Below are positions 24,625 through 33,133 of a DNA stretch of 64,000 nucleotides, in pieces. The first letter of the stretch is position 1, and every line of letters starts with the position of its first letter. Both the position numbers and the translations under genes were made by a program. Source of the stretch: Rugosimonospora africana (GTDB lineage: Bacteria; Actinomycetota; Actinomycetes; Mycobacteriales; Micromonosporaceae); assembly GCF_016862975.1 (NCBI RefSeq), contig NZ_BONZ01000034.1:1-64000 (forward strand), read 5' to 3'. The notes beneath the pieces were generated by a model, which worked only from the letters and a program-made list of their open reading frames with translations, was not told where the DNA came from and ran no database searches.

Positions 24625-26124
24625 GTGGCGGCCCGTATCGCCCTCGATCCCGCGTTCGTCGTCGCAGACGTCGACCCCCGGTTGTTCGGCAGCTTCGTCG
24701 AGCACCTCGGTCGCTGTGTCTACACCGGCATCTACGAACCGGACCACCCGGAGGCCGACCCCGACGGATTCCGCAAGGATGTCGCGGATCTGGTCCGCGC
24801 GCTGGACGTGCCGATCGTGCGGTACCCGGGTGGCAACTTCGTGTCCGGGTACCGCTGGGAGGACGGCGTCGGTCCGCGCGGGCAGCGACCCACCCGACTC
24901 GACCTCGCCTGGCGTTCCATCGAGACCAACGAGGTCGGCACCGACGACTTCATGGCGTGGTGCGCGACCGTCGGCACCGCGCCGATGCTCGCGGTCAACC
25001 TCGGTACCCGCGGTGTCGAGGCGGCGCGCGACCTCGTCGAGTACTGCAACCATCCGGGCGGCACCTACTGGTCGGACCTGCGTGCCAGCAACGGCAACCG
25101 GCAGCCGCACGGCGTCAAGGTGTGGTGCCTGGGCAACGAGATGGACGGCCCGTGGCAGATCGGGCACAAGACGGCCGAGGAGTACGGTCGGCTCGCGGTC
25201 GAGACCGCCAAGGCGATGCGCTGGGTCGACCCGGACATCGAACTGATCGCCTGCGGCTCCTCGCACCACCGGATGCCCACGTTCGGCAGCTGGGAAGCCA
25301 CTGTGCTGGAACACTGCTACGAGCACGTGGACTACGTGTCCGTGCACGCATACTACGAACAGCGGCCCGCCGACCGGGGCAGCTTCCTGGCCTGCGCGAT
25401 GGACATGGACGGGATGATCGAGGACGTACTCGCCTCGGTCGACTACGCGCGGGCGCGCGGCAAGCACCGCAAGCGGATCAACCTGTCGTTCGACGAGTGG
25501 AACGTCTGGTACATGTCCCGGCGGGCCGAGGAACCGGTGTGGACGCAGCGGCCGAGGCTCATCGAGGACCGGTACTCGCTGGTCGACGCCGTGGTCGTCG
25601 GCAACCTGCTGATCAGCCTGCTGCGCCATGCCGACCGGGTCCGCATCGCGTGCCTGGCCCAACTGGTGAACGTCATCGCCCCGATCCTCACGGAGCCCGG
25701 GGGCGCGGCGTGGCGGCAGAGCACCTACCACCCGTTCGCGCTGACCAGCCGGTACGGTCGCGGAACCGTGCTGCGTACCGTGGTGGACGGGCCCCGGTAC
25801 GAGACGTCCTGGTTCGGCGACACTCCCCTGCTCGACGCGGTCGCGGTACGGCATGACGACCCGGACGAGCTGACCGTGTTCGCGGTCAACCGGGACCAGC
25901 ACGAGGCACAGCCCGTCGACCTCGACGTGCGCGGGTTCGGTGGCCTGACCGTGGTGGAACACACCACGCTGTCCGGCGACGATCCCGACGCGGTGAACAC
26001 CGCCGACGATCCGGAGCGGGTCGCTCCCCGCGTCCTGGGCCGGTACCCGGTCGACGGCGGCCGGGTCACCGTGTCTCTGCCCGCGCTGTCCTGGAACATG
26101 CTCCGGCTGCGTTCGGGTGACTGA
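24625..26124 (+). CDS. GH51 alpha-L-arabinofuranosidase, cytoplasmic
   Basis: This 499-residue enzyme removes arabinofuranose from imported arabino- or arabinoxylo-oligosaccharides. Early motifs are LFGSFVEHLGRCVYTGIYEP and VRYPGGNFVSGYRWEDGVGP. The acid/base Glu172 lies in CLGNEMDGPW and the nucleophile Glu291 in SFDEWNVWY. A C-terminal beta-sandwich (about 385-499) ends SLPALSWNMLRL, as in the family. No signal peptide is present, which fits import before hydrolysis. GTG 24625 is preceded by AGGAAGGAG at 5 nt. It is the last gene of the operon and points to arabinose-containing oligosaccharides as the transported ligand. Confidence 0.95.
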   Translation: MAARIALDPAFVVADVDPRLFGSFVEHLGRCVYTGIYEPDHPEADPDGFRKDVADLVRALDVPIVRYPGGNFVSGYRWEDGVGPRGQRPTRLDLAWRSIETNEVGTDDFMAWCATVGTAPMLAVNLGTRGVEAARDLVEYCNHPGGTYWSDLRASNGNRQPHGVKVWCLGNEMDGPWQIGHKTAEEYGRLAVETAKAMRWVDPDIELIACGSSHHRMPTFGSWEATVLEHCYEHVDYVSVHAYYEQRPADRGSFLACAMDMDGMIEDVLASVDYARARGKHRKRINLSFDEWNVWYMSRRAEEPVWTQRPRLIEDRYSLVDAVVVGNLLISLLRHADRVRIACLAQLVNVIAPILTEPGGAAWRQSTYHPFALTSRYGRGTVLRTVVDGPRYETSWFGDTPLLDAVAVRHDDPDELTVFAVNRDQHEAQPVDLDVRGFGGLTVVEHTTLSGDDPDAVNTADDPERVAPRVLGRYPVDGGRVTVSLPALSWNMLRLRSGD

Positions 26125-26159
26125 GTTCGGCTGAGTGACGCTTCTGTTCTGAGACCCTT

Positions 26160-26198
26160 CGGCGGGCCCGGCTGTCCACTGCGGACAGGGGCCCGCCG
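26160..26198 (+). terminator. Terminator of the sugar operon
   Basis: A 10-bp stem (CGGCGGGCCC with its complement) carries an inner 6-bp stem CTGTCC/GGACAG and a 5-nt loop, 36 bp after the GH51 stop. It separates the operon from the orphan subunit a gene. Confidence 0.8.
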
Positions 26199-26285
26199 AT
26201 CCGGTCACGCCGAGTGGTTGCTAAGCTACGGATCCCGGCCGGGGGACCAACCTGACGCACTCGACAGCGCGATGGAAGGGTCCCG

Positions 26286-27065
26286 ATGACCGAGCGCAGC
26301 ATCCTGGCCAAGGACGTGCACTGGCCGCCGTCCGTCGACGACTTTTTCCTCCCCGGTTGGCACTACCCGTGGGTCACCAAGTTCACCGTGATGGTGTGGC
26401 TCGCGGTCGCCGTCATCATCGTGTTTTTCCTTGTCGCGTACCGGAAACCCAGACTGGTCCCGACGCGTACCCAGTGGCTGGCCGAGTCCATCTACGGATT
26501 CGGTCGCAACGGCATCGCGGGCGACGTGATCGGGTCGGAGGGTGTGCGGTTCGCGCCGTACGTCACCACGCTGTTCGCGTTCATCGCGGTGATGAACGTC
26601 CTCGGCATCGTGCCCGGTTTCCAGGTGGCGCCGACCGCGCACATCGCGTTCCCGGTGGCGCTCGCCCTCATCAGCTACGTCGTGTACCTGTCGGTCGGGA
26701 TCCGCCGGCACGGCTTCCGGCGGTTCCTCAAGCGGATATTCGTGCCGCCGGCGGCGCCCGCCTGGCTGCTGCCCATCATGGCGCCGCTGGAGGCGCTGGA
26801 GAACCTGTTCCTGCGGCCGTTCACCCTGTCCGTGCGGCTGTTCGCGAACATGTTCGCCGGGCACTTCATCCTGCAGGTGTTCACGCTCGGCGGGTTCATG
26901 CTCTACGGCACGGGCGTGCTGCTGCTCGAACCGCTGTCGGTGGTGTCGTGGGCGGTCGCGATCGCGGTCACGTTCCTGGAATTCATGGTCGCGGTGCTTC
27001 AGGCGTACGTGTTCGCCATGCTCAACTCGTTCTACATCGGCAGTTCGCTGGCCGACGAGCACTGA
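26286..27065 (+). CDS. atpB: F0 ATP synthase subunit a, orphan copy
   Basis: This 259-residue integral membrane protein is clearly ATP synthase subunit a, the proton-channel half that faces the c-ring. Five to six helices are visible. The essential Arg is Arg184 in PFTLSVRLFANMFAGHF, equivalent to E. coli Arg210. Gln239 in LEFMVAVLQAYVFAMLNSFYI matches E. coli Gln252. No other ATP synthase gene (c, b, delta, alpha and so on) lies on either side. It stands alone between a terminator and a secreted-protein gene, with its own GGAAGGG ribosome site. All key residues are intact, so it does not look dead. Whether it is a second copy or the only one cannot be told from this window. Confidence 0.93.
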   Translation: MTERSILAKDVHWPPSVDDFFLPGWHYPWVTKFTVMVWLAVAVIIVFFLVAYRKPRLVPTRTQWLAESIYGFGRNGIAGDVIGSEGVRFAPYVTTLFAFIAVMNVLGIVPGFQVAPTAHIAFPVALALISYVVYLSVGIRRHGFRRFLKRIFVPPAAPAWLLPIMAPLEALENLFLRPFTLSVRLFANMFAGHFILQVFTLGGFMLYGTGVLLLEPLSVVSWAVAIAVTFLEFMVAVLQAYVFAMLNSFYIGSSLADEH

Positions 27066-27104
27066 CGAGGCACGGCGTTCACGCGGCCGGCATCACCGTT
27101 GGTT

Positions 27105-27533
27105 TCAGTACTCGGGACACGGTGCCGGGTGGAAGCTGGAGATCTCGTCATTGAGACCCTTGCCCACGTACGAGACCTCGTAGTTGGCCAAGAATCCATA
27201 GTACGTATTGCCGTTATAGTCGATGTTGCGGAACTGGCAGTAGCCGATGTCGGACGTGTTCCGCCAGGAGCTCAGCATGTCGCCCCAGGTGTTGTTGGAG
27301 CCCGGGTGCTTAGAGCTGTTGCAGCCGAGACACAGATACTCGTGTAGGGACGGCACGGCGCTCCCCGCCGGGAAAGCGATCATATAACCGCCGAAGTCCT
27401 TGTCCTCGTACAGGCACAGTGAGTCTGGTGGGCACGGCACATCGGCCTGCGCCGCCACGGCTGTGCTCGCTCCCACGAGGACACCGGTGAACACCGCGGC
27501 CAGCGCCATGACGACCCTCGACGTACGGATCAT
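27105..27533 (-). CDS. Secreted I36-type peptidase inhibitor family protein
   Basis: This 142-residue protein has a signal peptide (IRTSRVVMALAAVFTGVLVG, cleavage near AVAAQA). The mature domain begins CPPDSLCLYEDKDFGGYMIAF, the crystallin-like start of I36/SMI-type inhibitors and related small secreted actinobacterial proteins. Six cysteines (CPPDSLC, CLGC, YCQF, APC) would form disulfides. Its function, inhibition of a metallopeptidase or not, cannot be confirmed. The gene and its flank use more A/T than neighbours (ATAACC, TTAGAG), suggesting recent acquisition. Confidence 0.75.
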   Translation of the reverse strand: MIRTSRVVMALAAVFTGVLVGASTAVAAQADVPCPPDSLCLYEDKDFGGYMIAFPAGSAVPSLHEYLCLGCNSSKHPGSNNTWGDMLSSWRNTSDIGYCQFRNIDYNGNTYYGFLANYEVSYVGKGLNDEISSFHPAPCPEY

Positions 27534-27851
27534 GCGACACCCCCAACGCCATCGGACTTGGTGGATTGATGGGGCTCATCGTAGGGGCGACGGGCGGGAC
27601 TTCCTTCCGTCCTTCGACGATTTGCGTGTGCCTTTACGTGTTTTCACCTAACGCGCCCTGAGCGGGTGTACGCATCGGTGAGCCGGCACAGTCCGGTGAC
27701 CGGCGACTCACATCGCCTAAAGCATCCTAGGAAACAAGGTCGCACGTCGTCGGCGGTCTCGAGTCCGGAAAACTTCACGACGACGGGGCGTCGGTGTCGA
27801 TCCCGCCCCGGCCCGTTCGTATAACCGTTGACGAAGGACGAGGAGGCGGTC
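27534..27851. other. AT-richer divergent intergenic region
   Basis: No gene is seen. The stretch is noticeably lower in GC than the rest (for example CCTTTACGTGTTTTCACC and CATCCTAGGAAACAAGG), like the adjacent I36 gene. It should hold promoters for both divergent genes, but no box pair was convincing. No tRNA or attachment-site duplication was found. Confidence 0.5.
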
Positions 27852-28691
27852 ATGGACGCAACACGGGTACTGCTCGACGGGCGGGGTCTGGTCGAGTCGC
27901 CGCGGTGGCACGGCGACCGGCTGTACTTCTCCGACTGGTCCGCCGGTGAAGTCGTCGCGGTGGACCTCGACGGCCGCGACGAGGTGGTGGCCCGCGTGGC
28001 GTCGCTGCCGCTGTGCACGGCGTGGCTGCCGGACGGGCGGATGGTCATCGTGTCGTCGCCGGACGGGCGGCTGCTGCGCCGGGAACCCGACGGCACACTC
28101 GTCGCCTACGCCGATCTCGGCGCGCCGGGCTGGAACGACATCGTGGCGGACGGCCGGGGCAACGCGTACCTGAACTCCCCCGGCTTCGACCTGATGAGCG
28201 GGGCGCCCTACCAGCCGGGCTCGGTGACGCTGGTGACCCCGGACGGTTCGGTGCGGACGGTCGCCGACGGAATCGCGTTCCCCAACGGCATGGCGGTCAC
28301 CGCCGACAACTCGACCCTGCTCGTGGCCGAGTCGTACGGGCACTGCCTGACGGCGTTCGACATCGGCGCCGACGGTACGCTGTCCGGCCGGCGGGTCTGG
28401 GCCGACCTCGGCGACGCCGCCCCGGACGGCATCTGTGTCGACGCCGAGGGCGCGGTCTGGTACGCCGACGTGCCACACCGGCGGTGCGTCCGGGTCGCCG
28501 AGGGCGGCGCGGTCCTGCGCACGGTCGAGTTGGACCGGGGTGGCTTCGCCTGCGCGCTCGGCGGCCCGGCCGGCACCACGCTGTTCATCGTGGCGGCCCG
28601 CTGGGGCGGAACGCCGGCGGAACTGGTCGCGCCGGGCAGTGGCCAGGTACTCGTCACCGAGGTCGACGTGCCGGGCGCCGGCTGGCCGTGA
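27852..28691 (+). CDS. SMP-30/gluconolactonase/LRE family beta-propeller protein
   Basis: This 279-residue cytoplasmic six-bladed propeller would hydrolyse a sugar lactone or a related ester. Family motifs are LVESPRWHGDRLYFSDW (metal-binding Glu in the first blade), APGWNDIVADGRGNAYL (Asn/Asp), GIAFPNGMAVTADNSTLLVAES (Asn) and APDGICVDAEGAVWYAD (catalytic Asp). AGGAGG precedes ATG 27852. Its place in a sugar-rich region fits a gluconolactonase-type step, but the substrate is not proven. Confidence 0.88.
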   Translation: MDATRVLLDGRGLVESPRWHGDRLYFSDWSAGEVVAVDLDGRDEVVARVASLPLCTAWLPDGRMVIVSSPDGRLLRREPDGTLVAYADLGAPGWNDIVADGRGNAYLNSPGFDLMSGAPYQPGSVTLVTPDGSVRTVADGIAFPNGMAVTADNSTLLVAESYGHCLTAFDIGADGTLSGRRVWADLGDAAPDGICVDAEGAVWYADVPHRRCVRVAEGGAVLRTVELDRGGFACALGGPAGTTLFIVAARWGGTPAELVAPGSGQVLVTEVDVPGAGWP

Positions 28692-28728
28692 CGAGTCGGC
28701 CGGTATTTCACGGGTCGCGAGCTGTCGG

Positions 28729-29460
28729 TCAGGCGCGGCGCGCGATCGTGAGGATGACCCGGCTGGTGCCGGTGACCGGACCGCCCTCCCCGTCGCCGTA
28801 CTGGGCGTCGATGGTGAACCCGGCCTCGGACAGGAACCCGTTCAGCGCCGGTACGTCCAGGAAACGCAGGCTCGCCCGGTCCACCCGCAGCACCGAGCCC
28901 CCGGCGTCGGCGGTGGTCTCCGTGAACGTCACCACGTCGCCGTCGACCGACTCGACGCGGTGTGCCACGCGCAGCGTCCGGCCGGTGCCGTCCACCACGT
29001 CCGAGGCGTTGTCCGGATTCCAGGCCTCCCACGCCCGCGCCTGCGGGTGGCGTGTCTCGAACGCGAACCGGCCGCCGTCGCTCAGCGAGGACCGGATCGC
29101 GGCCAGAGACGCGCGCAGTTCGTCGTCGCCGACGAGGCACTGGAACGCGTTGTTGGCCATGGTGGCGAGGTCGAACTCGCCGTCCCACGCGATGTCGGCC
29201 GCCGTGCCGGCCACCCACTCGACGTCGGTACGCCGGCGAGCCCGCTCCAACGCTGCCCGGTCCGGATCGATGCCGGCGAGCCGGCCGGTGTGACCGGACT
29301 CCCGGGCCAGGTGTAGCATGCTGCCGGTGCCGCAGCCGACGTCGAGCACGCTCTCCGCGGCCATCACCAGCCGGTCGAAGAACGCGTCGCTGGAAAACCG
29401 CGCCGGATCCCACGGGTTCTGCAGATCATAGAGCGCGGCGGCATCGGCGTCGGAAAACAT
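28729..29460 (-). CDS. Class I SAM-dependent methyltransferase
   Basis: This 243-residue enzyme has the SAM motif ESVLDVGCGTGSMLHLA (about 36-52), IDPDRAALERARRR, the motif IV region FDLATMANNAFQCL and SLSDGGRFAFETRHP. YDLQNPWDPARFSSDAFF at the N-terminus is the usual start of a Methyltransf_25 subgroup. The substrate is unknown. The ATG at 29460 is favoured over an adjoining GTG. It is convergent with the SMP-30 gene and likely independent. Confidence 0.87.
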   Translation of the reverse strand: MFSDADAAALYDLQNPWDPARFSSDAFFDRLVMAAESVLDVGCGTGSMLHLARESGHTGRLAGIDPDRAALERARRRTDVEWVAGTAADIAWDGEFDLATMANNAFQCLVGDDELRASLAAIRSSLSDGGRFAFETRHPQARAWEAWNPDNASDVVDGTGRTLRVAHRVESVDGDVVTFTETTADAGGSVLRVDRASLRFLDVPALNGFLSEAGFTIDAQYGDGEGGPVTGTSRVILTIARRA

Positions 29461-29566
29461 CACGACAGCGTATCCAGGCGGGTCGGGCCGCCGCCAACAC
29501 GTTTGCGGGCAAGCCGACCAGCCGTCCAACGACATCACCGGTGGACGGGGTGATTCGATCGGCCGG

Positions 29567-30337
29567 TCAGTCGAACAGGTCGCGGTGCTCACGGCTCCAC
29601 CGGATCCGTCGCTCCACCTCGTCGTAGTGGCCACCGGCAAGCAGGGCGCGCTGCGGTTGGTACCCCTGCGCCGCGAGTCGGCGGGCCCGGTCCAGTACCA
29701 GTTCCTGCTGGTCGATGACGGCATCGACGAGCCCGGCAACCGAGGTGAGCCCGTACGCGGAGACGAACCGCTCCAGGCGAGCGCGCCGGTCCGGTGGTGC
29801 GGGGTACCGAAGCCACCGTAGGCACTCCCGGTCGTCCCGGAACGGTACGACGTACTCCAGCGCATATGCCACGTCGTGGGCGGCCGGAGCCGGCCAGGCA
29901 TAGTCCCAGTCGAGGATGCCCACCGGCCGGGATCCGCGCCACACCAGATTCCATGGCCCGAAGTCGCCGTGGCAGATCAGCTCGCCGTCGCCGACCGGCC
30001 CGGTGTGGGCCGCCCACCCGGTGCCGCCGCTGGGACGGAAGCCGGCGACCGCGTCATGGTACTCGCGGAGCAACCGGGCCATGGCGGTCAGGCCGGTGTC
30101 GTCGACGACGTTCGCCCATCCCGCGGGTCCGGACTCCCCCGCGATGAAGCTGAGGATCTCGCGACCGCGCTCGTCGACGCCGAGCACCCGAGGCGAGTAC
30201 GGGAAATCGACAGCTTCCAGATACCGCAGCAACTCGTGGACCGCGGGCGTCCACGGGTACCTCGGCCGGCGTACCGTGTCTCCCACCCGCGTCACGGGAC
30301 GGTACGGGTCGTCCTGCAGAACTTCGGAGTCCTCCAT
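29567..30337 (-). CDS. APH-family phosphotransferase
   Basis: This 256-residue cytoplasmic kinase-like protein has the aminoglycoside phosphotransferase/choline kinase fold. The catalytic loop is ICHGDFGPWNLV (Asp and Asn at about 126-131) and the metal-binding motif GILDWDYA (about 142-149) follows 10 residues later. REILSFIAGESGPAGWA precedes them. No glycine-rich nucleotide loop is obvious in the short N-lobe. Its substrate (antibiotic, sugar or alcohol) cannot be named. Members of this group are often housekeeping kinases rather than resistance genes. Confidence 0.85.
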   Translation of the reverse strand: MEDSEVLQDDPYRPVTRVGDTVRRPRYPWTPAVHELLRYLEAVDFPYSPRVLGVDERGREILSFIAGESGPAGWANVVDDTGLTAMARLLREYHDAVAGFRPSGGTGWAAHTGPVGDGELICHGDFGPWNLVWRGSRPVGILDWDYAWPAPAAHDVAYALEYVVPFRDDRECLRWLRYPAPPDRRARLERFVSAYGLTSVAGLVDAVIDQQELVLDRARRLAAQGYQPQRALLAGGHYDEVERRIRWSREHRDLFD

Positions 30338-30526
30338 GTGGGCGAGACTCTACCGTGCGGCGCCCGGCGCGAGGCAGAGCGGAAGGGACGCGGCGGAGAG
30401 GCCGGCGCGCCGATCCGCGGGCCGGCACGGCGCCCGGCGGCGGGTGTGCCACGATGCGACGGGTGACCACCTGGATCGGGCGGCCGGCGCGGCGCTCGGG
30501 TGGAGATGTGCGATGCGAGGTGTGTG

Positions 30527-31081
30527 GTGCGGGTAACGGCGTTCACCGGCGCGGCCGAGGGCCGGTCCGAGGTGTACCGCGACGCGGTCGAGGCGTTCGG
30601 CGGGCACCTGGCCAAGGCCGGCGTCGAGGTGGTCTACGGCGGCGGGCGGGTCGGGCTGATGGGGGTGCTCGCGGACGCCACGCTCGCGGCCGGCGGCACG
30701 GTCATCGGAGTGATCCCCCAGTCGCTCGTGGACGCCGAGGTCGCGCACACCGGACTGACCGAGTTGATCGTGGTCGAGACGATGCACGAGCGCAAGGCGA
30801 CGATGGCCCGACTCGGCGACGCGTTCGTCGCCCTGCCGGGTGGCACCGGTACCCTCGACGAACTGTTCGAGGCGTGGACCTGGCAGCAGCTCGGCCTGCA
30901 CGACAAGCCCGTGGCGTTGCTGAACCCGGCCGGCTTCTGGGACCCGCTGCTCGCCGCGCTGGAGCACATGCGGGCGGCCGGCTTCGTCCGCCCGGCGGCC
31001 CGGCTCCCGGTGGCCGGCGACGCCGACGAGTTCCTGCGCCTCGTGTGGCCGACCCCCGCCGGAGACGCTACCGGGCGCTGA
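30527..31081 (+). CDS. LOG family protein (cytokinin riboside 5'-monophosphate phosphoribohydrolase-like)
   Basis: This 184-residue enzyme (193 if the upstream GTG at 30500 is used) would release the base from a nucleoside 5'-monophosphate. The TIGR00730 family motifs are [16 protein letters not shown] and [18 protein letters not shown] (PGGxGTxxE). [17 protein letters not shown] lies between them. GTG 30527 fits the usual family start (VRVTAFTG) and has GCGAGG 6 nt upstream. Its stop is followed 7 bp later by the convergent gene's end. Confidence 0.9.
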   Translation: MRVTAFTGAAEGRSEVYRDAVEAFGGHLAKAGVEVVYGGGRVGLMGVLADATLAAGGTVIGVIPQSLVDAEVAHTGLTELIVVETMHERKATMARLGDAFVALPGGTGTLDELFEAWTWQQLGLHDKPVALLNPAGFWDPLLAALEHMRAAGFVRPAARLPVAGDADEFLRLVWPTPAGDATGR

Positions 31082-31087
31082 CCGCCG

Positions 31088-32350
31088 TCACCGGCAGGTC
31101 CACAGCACAGCGTGCCGCTGGCCGGCGAGCGTCACGTCCCCGCCGATCGTCGCGCCGGTGTCGCTGATCGTGTACGCCTGCGCGTACCCGGCGCCTCCCC
31201 CGACCGGTACCGGCAGCTTCACGACGCTCCCGGCGAACACCGCCACCGGAGTCTGCTTGTCGACAGCCCCGATCGCCCATCCCCACCGGTTGACCGAGGT
31301 GGCGACGACCGAGTCCGGGTAGCGGAGGAGCTGCCCGGTGCCCAGGTCGAGGCTGCCGTACGCGAGGGTGCCGCTGGCCTTCAGGTTGCCGAGCAACTGG
31401 TCGCCGCGCACGGCCGACCGGCCGACGAACCCGTCGGGTACGGGCAGCTTCGCCGCCACCCCGGCCGGCGACCACACGTACGGCACCGACCGGAGCAGCC
31501 CCGGCTTCCCGTCGCTCACGGTGAGCGTCGCGTAGACCCGACCCTGGTCGTCGATCGACGCCAGGTCCGGCACTGCCGTCGGGGCCGGGGTGGTGCCGGC
31601 CGGCGACGCGAGGGTCCGCGGCTCGGCCGGGTCGTCCGCCGGCCACACGATCAGGTGCTCGCTCATCGTGTCCGGTTCCTTCGGGTTCAGCTCGTACCCG
31701 ACGCCGACGACGTCGCCGGCGCCGTTGATGCCCTCGGCCCGGAACTGGGTCATCGCGGTGCCGCCGGGAGGCGACGGGAGGTAGGACAGCTTCCCGGCGG
31801 CGAGCGTCCAGATGGACGATTCCGTCGGACTCTGCGGGTCTCTGGGCACCGTGTACCCGGTGACCACGCCGGCCGAGTTGACCCCGGCGACGGTCGGCCG
31901 CTTCCCCGGCACCGTGGTGACGGTCTCCAGCTTCCCCTGGTCCCAGAGCACCACCGTCCATCCGGCGCCGCGCCAGGCGTAGCCGGCCTGGTACCGGCCG
32001 GTCGGGTCGGCGGCGACCACCTGAGTGTCGGTCACGCCGGGCGGCTCGGGCAGCAGCCCGGCCCGGCAGGCGGCCGGCGCCGCGGGCATCGTCGGCGACG
32101 GGCTCGGCGCGACGGACGGCAAGCTGGCCGGCACCGGAGCCGACCCGCCGCGCGGCACCATCACCGCCACCGCGACGGCCAGCGCGGCCACGGCCGCGAC
32201 CGCCCCGCTCACCGACACGCGCTGCCGCCGGCGCCGGCGGCGGGCGCGCCCGTCGGTGATCGCCCGCTCGACGCTGGACATCGGGTCGGGTGCGCGGTCC
32301 CCCAACGACGCCAGGAGGCCGGTCAGGTACTCGTCGTCGTCTTCGCGCAT
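31088..32350 (-). CDS. Single-span membrane protein, partner of the SigE-type sigma factor
   Basis: This 420-residue protein has a cytoplasmic head of about 45 residues (YLTGLLASLGDRAPDPMSSV then six consecutive Arg) and one membrane helix (VSGAVAAVAALAVAVAVMV). After a Pro/Ser linker, a large extracytoplasmic beta-rich domain carries VVAADPTGRYQAGYAWRG, VAGVNSAGVVTGYTV and EGINGAGDVVGVGYE. These resemble HAF-type extracellular repeats, in which each blade carries an N-x-x-G-x-V-x-G pattern. It starts 1 bp after the sigma gene. The position and layout fit an anti-sigma or sensor protein, although no zinc-binding anti-sigma motif is present. Confidence 0.78.
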   Translation of the reverse strand: MREDDDEYLTGLLASLGDRAPDPMSSVERAITDGRARRRRRRQRVSVSGAVAAVAALAVAVAVMVPRGGSAPVPASLPSVAPSPSPTMPAAPAACRAGLLPEPPGVTDTQVVAADPTGRYQAGYAWRGAGWTVVLWDQGKLETVTTVPGKRPTVAGVNSAGVVTGYTVPRDPQSPTESSIWTLAAGKLSYLPSPPGGTAMTQFRAEGINGAGDVVGVGYELNPKEPDTMSEHLIVWPADDPAEPRTLASPAGTTPAPTAVPDLASIDDQGRVYATLTVSDGKPGLLRSVPYVWSPAGVAAKLPVPDGFVGRSAVRGDQLLGNLKASGTLAYGSLDLGTGQLLRYPDSVVATSVNRWGWAIGAVDKQTPVAVFAGSVVKLPVPVGGGAGYAQAYTISDTGATIGGDVTLAGQRHAVLWTCR

Positions 32351-32351
32351 C

Positions 32352-32924
32352 TCAGTTCCCTCGTCTCGTCGCGCCGTGCACCGAAGCGCCGGGGCGCGCC
32401 GCGGACAACGCGGGCGGCGCCCCGAGAAGGCGGCGGAGTGCGGCCAACCCGTGCGCGGTCTGGCTCTTGACCGTGCCCTCGGAGATGTTCAGGATCTCGG
32501 CCACCTCGGCGACCGGCAGGTCGCAGGTGAACCGCAGGACCAGCACGGCGCGCTGGCGCGGGGGTACCCGGGACAGCGCGATGCGCAACTCGTCGCGCAG
32601 TTCCACGTCGTCGCCGCCGGCCGCCTCGCGCTCGGGCGGATTGCCGACCAGCCAGACCCGGGACAGCCAGCCGGTCCGCCTCTCGTGCAGGTAGTTGCGC
32701 AGGAGCATGCTGTGCACGTACCGGTCGAGATGGGTCACGTCGCGTAGCTTGTGCCACTTCAGGTACAGCGTGGTCATCGTCTGCTGGACGAGGTCGTCGG
32801 CCCGATGACCGTCGCCGCACAGGGCGAAGGCCATGCGGTGCAGTGCCATCCGGCGAGCGGTCACGTACTCGACGTAGTCGTCGTCGTTCTGCTGCGAGCG
32901 CGCCACGGGCTCTCCATCCGTCAT
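32352..32924 (-). CDS. SigE-family (ECF-like) RNA polymerase sigma factor
   Basis: This 190-residue sigma factor has region 2 (YVEYVTARRMALHRMAFALC then HRADDLVQQTMTTLYLKWHKL) and region 4 (VPPRQRAVLVLRFTCDLPVAEVAEILNISEGTVKSQTAHGLAAL), with a helix-turn-helix for the -35 box. The VTARRMALHRMAFALCGD segment places it in the actinobacterial SigE family of about 170-190 residues. ATG 32924 follows GGGGTGG. It is followed 1 bp later by its membrane partner gene. Its promoter and signal are unknown. Confidence 0.9.
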   Translation of the reverse strand: MTDGEPVARSQQNDDDYVEYVTARRMALHRMAFALCGDGHRADDLVQQTMTTLYLKWHKLRDVTHLDRYVHSMLLRNYLHERRTGWLSRVWLVGNPPEREAAGGDDVELRDELRIALSRVPPRQRAVLVLRFTCDLPVAEVAEILNISEGTVKSQTAHGLAALRRLLGAPPALSAARPGASVHGATRRGN

Positions 32925-33024
32925 CAGCCACCCCCATGAGGCAGCCGGGCGCACCGGAGGTTGCATGGGAGATGAAGGTCACGCGCCCGATCGCGGAGAG
33001 TGAGCACGCGAATCCGTTCCGCAG

Positions 33025-33066
33025 ACGGCGGGTGGCGGCCTCCCTGAGGAGACCGCCACCCGCCGT
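33025..33066 (-). terminator. Terminator after the six-hairpin glycosidase gene
   Basis: A 14-bp stem (ACGGCGGGTGGCGG with its complement) continues with an inner CTCC/GGAG stem past one mismatch to a 4-nt loop. It follows copy C of the dispersed hairpin element. Confidence 0.75.
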
Positions 33067-33076
33067 TCGCGGAGTT

Positions 33077-33130
33077 TCGACCAGTCTGGCTCGGCGCGTC
33101 TGGCGCCGCGCCACGACCCAGATCAGTCGG
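33077..33130 (-). repeat. Dispersed hairpin element, copy C
   Basis: On the minus strand it begins 3 nt after the TGA (33134-33136) of the glycosidase gene. Its outer stem is CCGACTGATCTGG/CCAGACTGGTCGA, its inner stem GGCGCG/CGCGCC and its loop GCGCCAGA. It shares its core with copies A and B and has the same orientation relative to the preceding gene as B. Confidence 0.75.
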
Positions 33131-33133
33131 TTG

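Noticed and set aside
27534-27851. tRNA gene or attachment site in the AT-richer gap
   Set aside because: No cloverleaf, CCA end or flanking direct repeat could be found.
29567-30337. Aminoglycoside resistance gene
   Set aside because: The kinase-fold motifs are shared by many housekeeping kinases; nothing points to an aminoglycoside.
30355-31167. 270-residue frame overlapping the LOG gene
   Set aside because: Arg-rich shifted-frame shadow; the LOG frame has the PGGTGTLDE motif and a usable ribosome site.
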